Assembly: GCA_051294375.1 (NCBI GenBank)
Contig: CM119263.1
Location: 11,757,130-11,821,129 of the forward strand
Length of the DNA stretch: 64,000 bases
From: Paraspadella gotoi
Lineage: Eukaryota > Chaetognatha
Direction of reading: 5' to 3'
Shown piece by piece: positions 60,857-64,000 of the stretch (position 1 is its first letter; the number at the start of each line of letters is the position of its first letter). The notes beneath the pieces were generated by a model. It worked only from the letters and a program-made list of their open reading frames with translations, had not been told where the DNA came from and did not search any database. The position numbers and the translations under genes were made by a program.

Positions 60857-62470
60857 GTAACGAACGTTCGAAGGAAAGTTGGAAAAAATGTAACCGAAAA
60901 GCCTCAACAGAACTAATGGGTCGTCGACGCTCGTTGGCGGCGACGACTGCGGCGGCGGCGTCGTAAACAGAAAATTCGCTAAAATCACTCGAGAGAGAGA
61001 GAAAAGAAAAAGAGAGGGAGCGCGTGTAAAGGGAGAGCGAGAAGAAAAGAGGTGATTGATTGCCGAAGTGATTTGGAAACGGGAGTTCGAGGTTTGAAAC
61101 GGGGGAGGGACGAAGGAGGGGCGGGGGGGGGGGGGGGCGTCGAGACGATTAGTTACGTTTTTGTATTTAAAAGTTGTTAAGGGATTCGCGATGGCCGGTT
61201 ACGGGGGGTGGGGCTCTGGGGCGGGAATGAGGAACGATTCCTACGCGACGGACGCAGGGGGAAAGAAAATTGCTCGCGGAGAGAACGGGAGGGCGTGGTT
61301 AATTAACGGAACGCGGTCGGAAGCGATGGGCGCGCGAGATGCTTAACGACGCCCGGCGGACTGTTTTGCTTCGACCGAGTTATTAAAAGATATCGCGGTC
61401 TCGAAGGCGCGAATTAACAACTCTTTTCCTCGCCTCTCTTTCGATGGACGGACGCGCTGTGATGGATCGCGTGCCCGTGATCCAAACGCGTCACTTGATC
61501 AGTCCTTCCGTGAATCCGTCTCGCAAACTCTTCACCTTTTGACGCGCCGGTTTTTCTTTGGCGTTCGTCGTCAAACGAAAACCCACTTTGTTCGCCATTA
61601 GCGAGTTTGCGCTCCTGTCTTTTTTTTTCGCTCGTCCTTTTTTTTTTTCTTTTAGTTTTTTTTTCTCTCGTCTATTTCTTAGATTTTTTTCTTTTCGTTT
61701 TACCTTTTTATCAGAGGATTTTCCTCCTCATTTCTTTTCCTTCCTTTTCTTCCTTTTTCCCAACTATTTTTTTTTCATATCTTCACGGTTTTTTACCTTT
61801 CCCCACTTAATAATTGATATTTCCACTCTATCTTTTTTTTATTTAGCTTTTTATTCCATCTCTGTCTTCTTTTTCACTTATTTCTCTTCTACTTCATTCC
61901 TCGCTTTTTTTCCACATCTCACGTCTCTCAGTCTTCCCTCACGTGAAAGGCACTGTACCTGCCGCGCATCACAATCTCTTTTTCGTTTCTGTAGACTGTA
62001 GTTTACAGCTCCCTTTCTCTCTCTATCTCTCTCTATCTCTTTCTCTCTCTCTCTTTCCTTCCACCCCTCCGTTTTTCTCTTCTCTTAGCAAGCCGTAACC
62101 AAAATTTTAGCTTAAATGTACTTATTTTTATGGGTTTTCTCAGCCCCTTTTTTTTTTTTTTTTTTGACGAAGGTCCATAAAAAAGAAGAGAGTTTGACCG
62201 AGCGAGAAAGGCGAGCGCGAGATAAGACCGGAACGACGACGTCGACGACGACGACAGCTGCGACGACAGCGTAGACTGCCTAACGACAGTCCAAGGAGAA
62301 ACAAGAGCGCAGATGGAAGTCGCGGAAATTAGAAGGTTTCTACCTTCATTTTTTTGAAAATATATGTATATTTATTAAATTGACCAATCTGATTCTAAAT
62401 ACTCATTTTCAATCTTAAGCAAACATGTCGTCACTACGATAAATATTGTAGTTAATCAGCTCATTTTCAG
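60857..62470. other. Intron or intergenic region
   Basis: Has a run of 14 G at about 61124-61137, a GC-rich patch to 61550 and a polypyrimidine stretch (61600-62080). No coding region supported. Confidence 0.5.
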
Positions 62471-62757
62471 TTTAATTTTCATTTTTTATGTAAAGACATT
62501 CGTATTTCGTTCCGCCATAGCAGCATAATCCGCTATCCTCGCTCTGTAACACTTTTTCCACTCTTTTTAAACGACTATCATCCCACTCCCGCCATCCCCC
62601 GCCACCCCACGACGAATCTTAAAAGGGATTTGGCGGCGACGTTGGCCTCGGTGCGTCGTCGCTTGTCCACCGCCACACGGAGATTCTTGTTGATATTTTG
62701 GGGCGACGGGATTTTGGAGGCGGGCGATAGCTTGGAGGCCGACGCCGTCATGAGGGG
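62471..62757 (+). CDS. Possible internal exon
   Basis: A 95-codon stretch is open between an acceptor (cattttcag) and a donor (GG|gtaggt). The latter half is protein-like (RDLAATLASVRRRLSTATRR, then LEAGDSLEADAVMRG). Its phase-0 start fits the phase-0 donor at 60856, so it could continue the gene that starts at 56121. It may also begin later, at an acceptor near 62624. Confidence 0.3.
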
Positions 62758-64000
62758 GTAGGTGTGGGCGATGGAAGCTGTAATTATTTTTCCCTTCCAG
62801 AGAATTAATTGTTGTAGGTATACTGTTATAACTGTGAGGCTTTACGGAAGACCAAAATTTATAGTAGAACTCAGGAGAGAGAGAGAAAGAGAGATCGTCT
62901 ATTATTCGCGAACGAAAGCTATAACGTTTGGGTAAGGCGACCCATTTTTCTGATGTCGGTAATCAAAGATTTGATTGAAAACAGATTGTAAAAATTAGGT
63001 GATAATCGATGATGATTACGATGGAGATGATAACAGTGATGTAGAACAACTCGGGTCGCGAACATTATTCGGAAGGCAGCCTCTACTCCAGCAGGGGCCT
63101 TATTGGTAAATGCGACGACGGTGACGAAGAGTGATTTAGTGTTCGTCGTAGTCACGGTGCAATATCGACGCCATTTGTTGGAACGGGTTCACTCTCCTTG
63201 GCTTTCCTCTCGTGCCGTTGCCATTCCACTTTCTACTTTTTTTTGGAAGGAATTAAAATTCGCGCTTCTCTTTATATTTATAATATTCATCCTGAGCTTG
63301 TTTATTGTTACACCCACCTCTTCGTCTTTTATACAATGTTCCTTCTATAATTTCCATATTTTTCATACTTCCTTCTCCCTTTTTATGTTTGACGCTTCTC
63401 TTTAGGCTCCATCGTCTCCTTCCTCTTCCTTTTTCCTCCTCTTCCTTCTCTTCCTCTTCCTCCTCTTCATCTTTTCCTTCATTTCCCGACTCGTTTCATC
63501 TGATGGGACTTTTTTTCACGTCTTCTCATTTTGTCACATGCGAAGGTGGGTTGAGGCGAGGGAAAAGGGCCTAGGGGGTAAGTCGGGTGGTAAGTCGGGA
63601 TGCAGAGGCGGTTACGTGGATGGGATCCAGGGATGAAATTGTTTGGAGAAGGGAAGGGAGGGCGAAGGGAGATTTCCAGTTTCTTTCCTCGTCATTTCGT
63701 CTCGACGTTTTGTCAATCTTTGAGTTTCCGCAATTTGTTTTCCAACTTTTTTTTTTCGCAGCCCTAATGTGTGAACGTTTCGAAACCTGCTGTTTTAAGT
63801 TGTTTTCTTTGACATTTTTAAGTAAATCTCGTTCTAATGAGAGATTTATTGTGGTTTTTTAAAGTATCACTGTTTGGAATGAAGGAGCTATAAAGTTTTT
63901 AAAAAATTCTTCATGTAAAAAAATATCTTAATCTCTAATTTTAATTCTAATTCTAATTCTAATTTTAGTTTCCTTCAAGCAAAAGTCATTGATTTGTTTT
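62758..64000. other. No supported gene
   Basis: Mixed DNA with a pyrimidine-rich stretch (63400-63490) and a short TTCTAA repeat (63941-63968). An open frame near 63096-63230 on the + strand is too weak to call. Confidence 0.4.

Noticed and set aside
62919-63230. Carboxylesterase-like VVVTVQYR string on the + strand
   Set aside because: No other esterase motif (HGG, GESAG) lies near and there is no splice support; likely chance.

Overview
The window is eukaryotic. Genes are split by short GT-AG introns with T-rich 3' splice sites, there are no bacterial operons or ribosome-binding sites, and the intergenic DNA is full of simple repeats, mainly long (CT)n/(AG)n runs. A divergent ligand-gated ion channel of the ionotropic receptor/iGluR type and an ABHD17-like hydrolase point to an animal, most likely a protostome invertebrate. 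An arthropod or other ecdysozoan is my best guess; this is inference, and I cannot name the species.

Layout. (1) 1-8.1 kb is a compact gene cluster. Three tandem + strand paralogs of a cysteine-rich protein I do not recognise share five exons with the same intron phases. The first copy is cut by the left edge. A ten-exon ABHD17-like serine hydrolase lies on the - strand between copies 1 and 2, converging on copy 1 and diverging from copy 2. (2) 12.2-14.1 kb holds a four-exon, 404-residue ionotropic receptor on the - strand. (3) 14.1-52 kb is mostly non-coding. It has about twenty (CT/AG)n arrays, strand-asymmetric polypyrimidine tracts, a ~145-bp tandem repeat, a 24-bp minisatellite, clusters of transcription-factor-like motifs, and isolated open frames that may be exons; one two-exon - strand gene (47.5-48.1 kb) is fairly convincing. 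(4) 53-62.8 kb contains two probable + strand genes built from disordered, low-complexity exons. One is Gln-rich. The other begins with a poly-His segment and carries a PP1-docking-like KAVTF motif.

Gene models were built by hand from reading frames, splice signals and phase agreement. The clustered genes at 1-14 kb are well supported by paralogy or family motifs. Gene calls beyond 14.1 kb are weaker, because this CpG- and purine/pyrimidine-biased DNA yields many open frames by chance. No rRNA, certain tRNA, CRISPR array or transposon coding sequence was seen.
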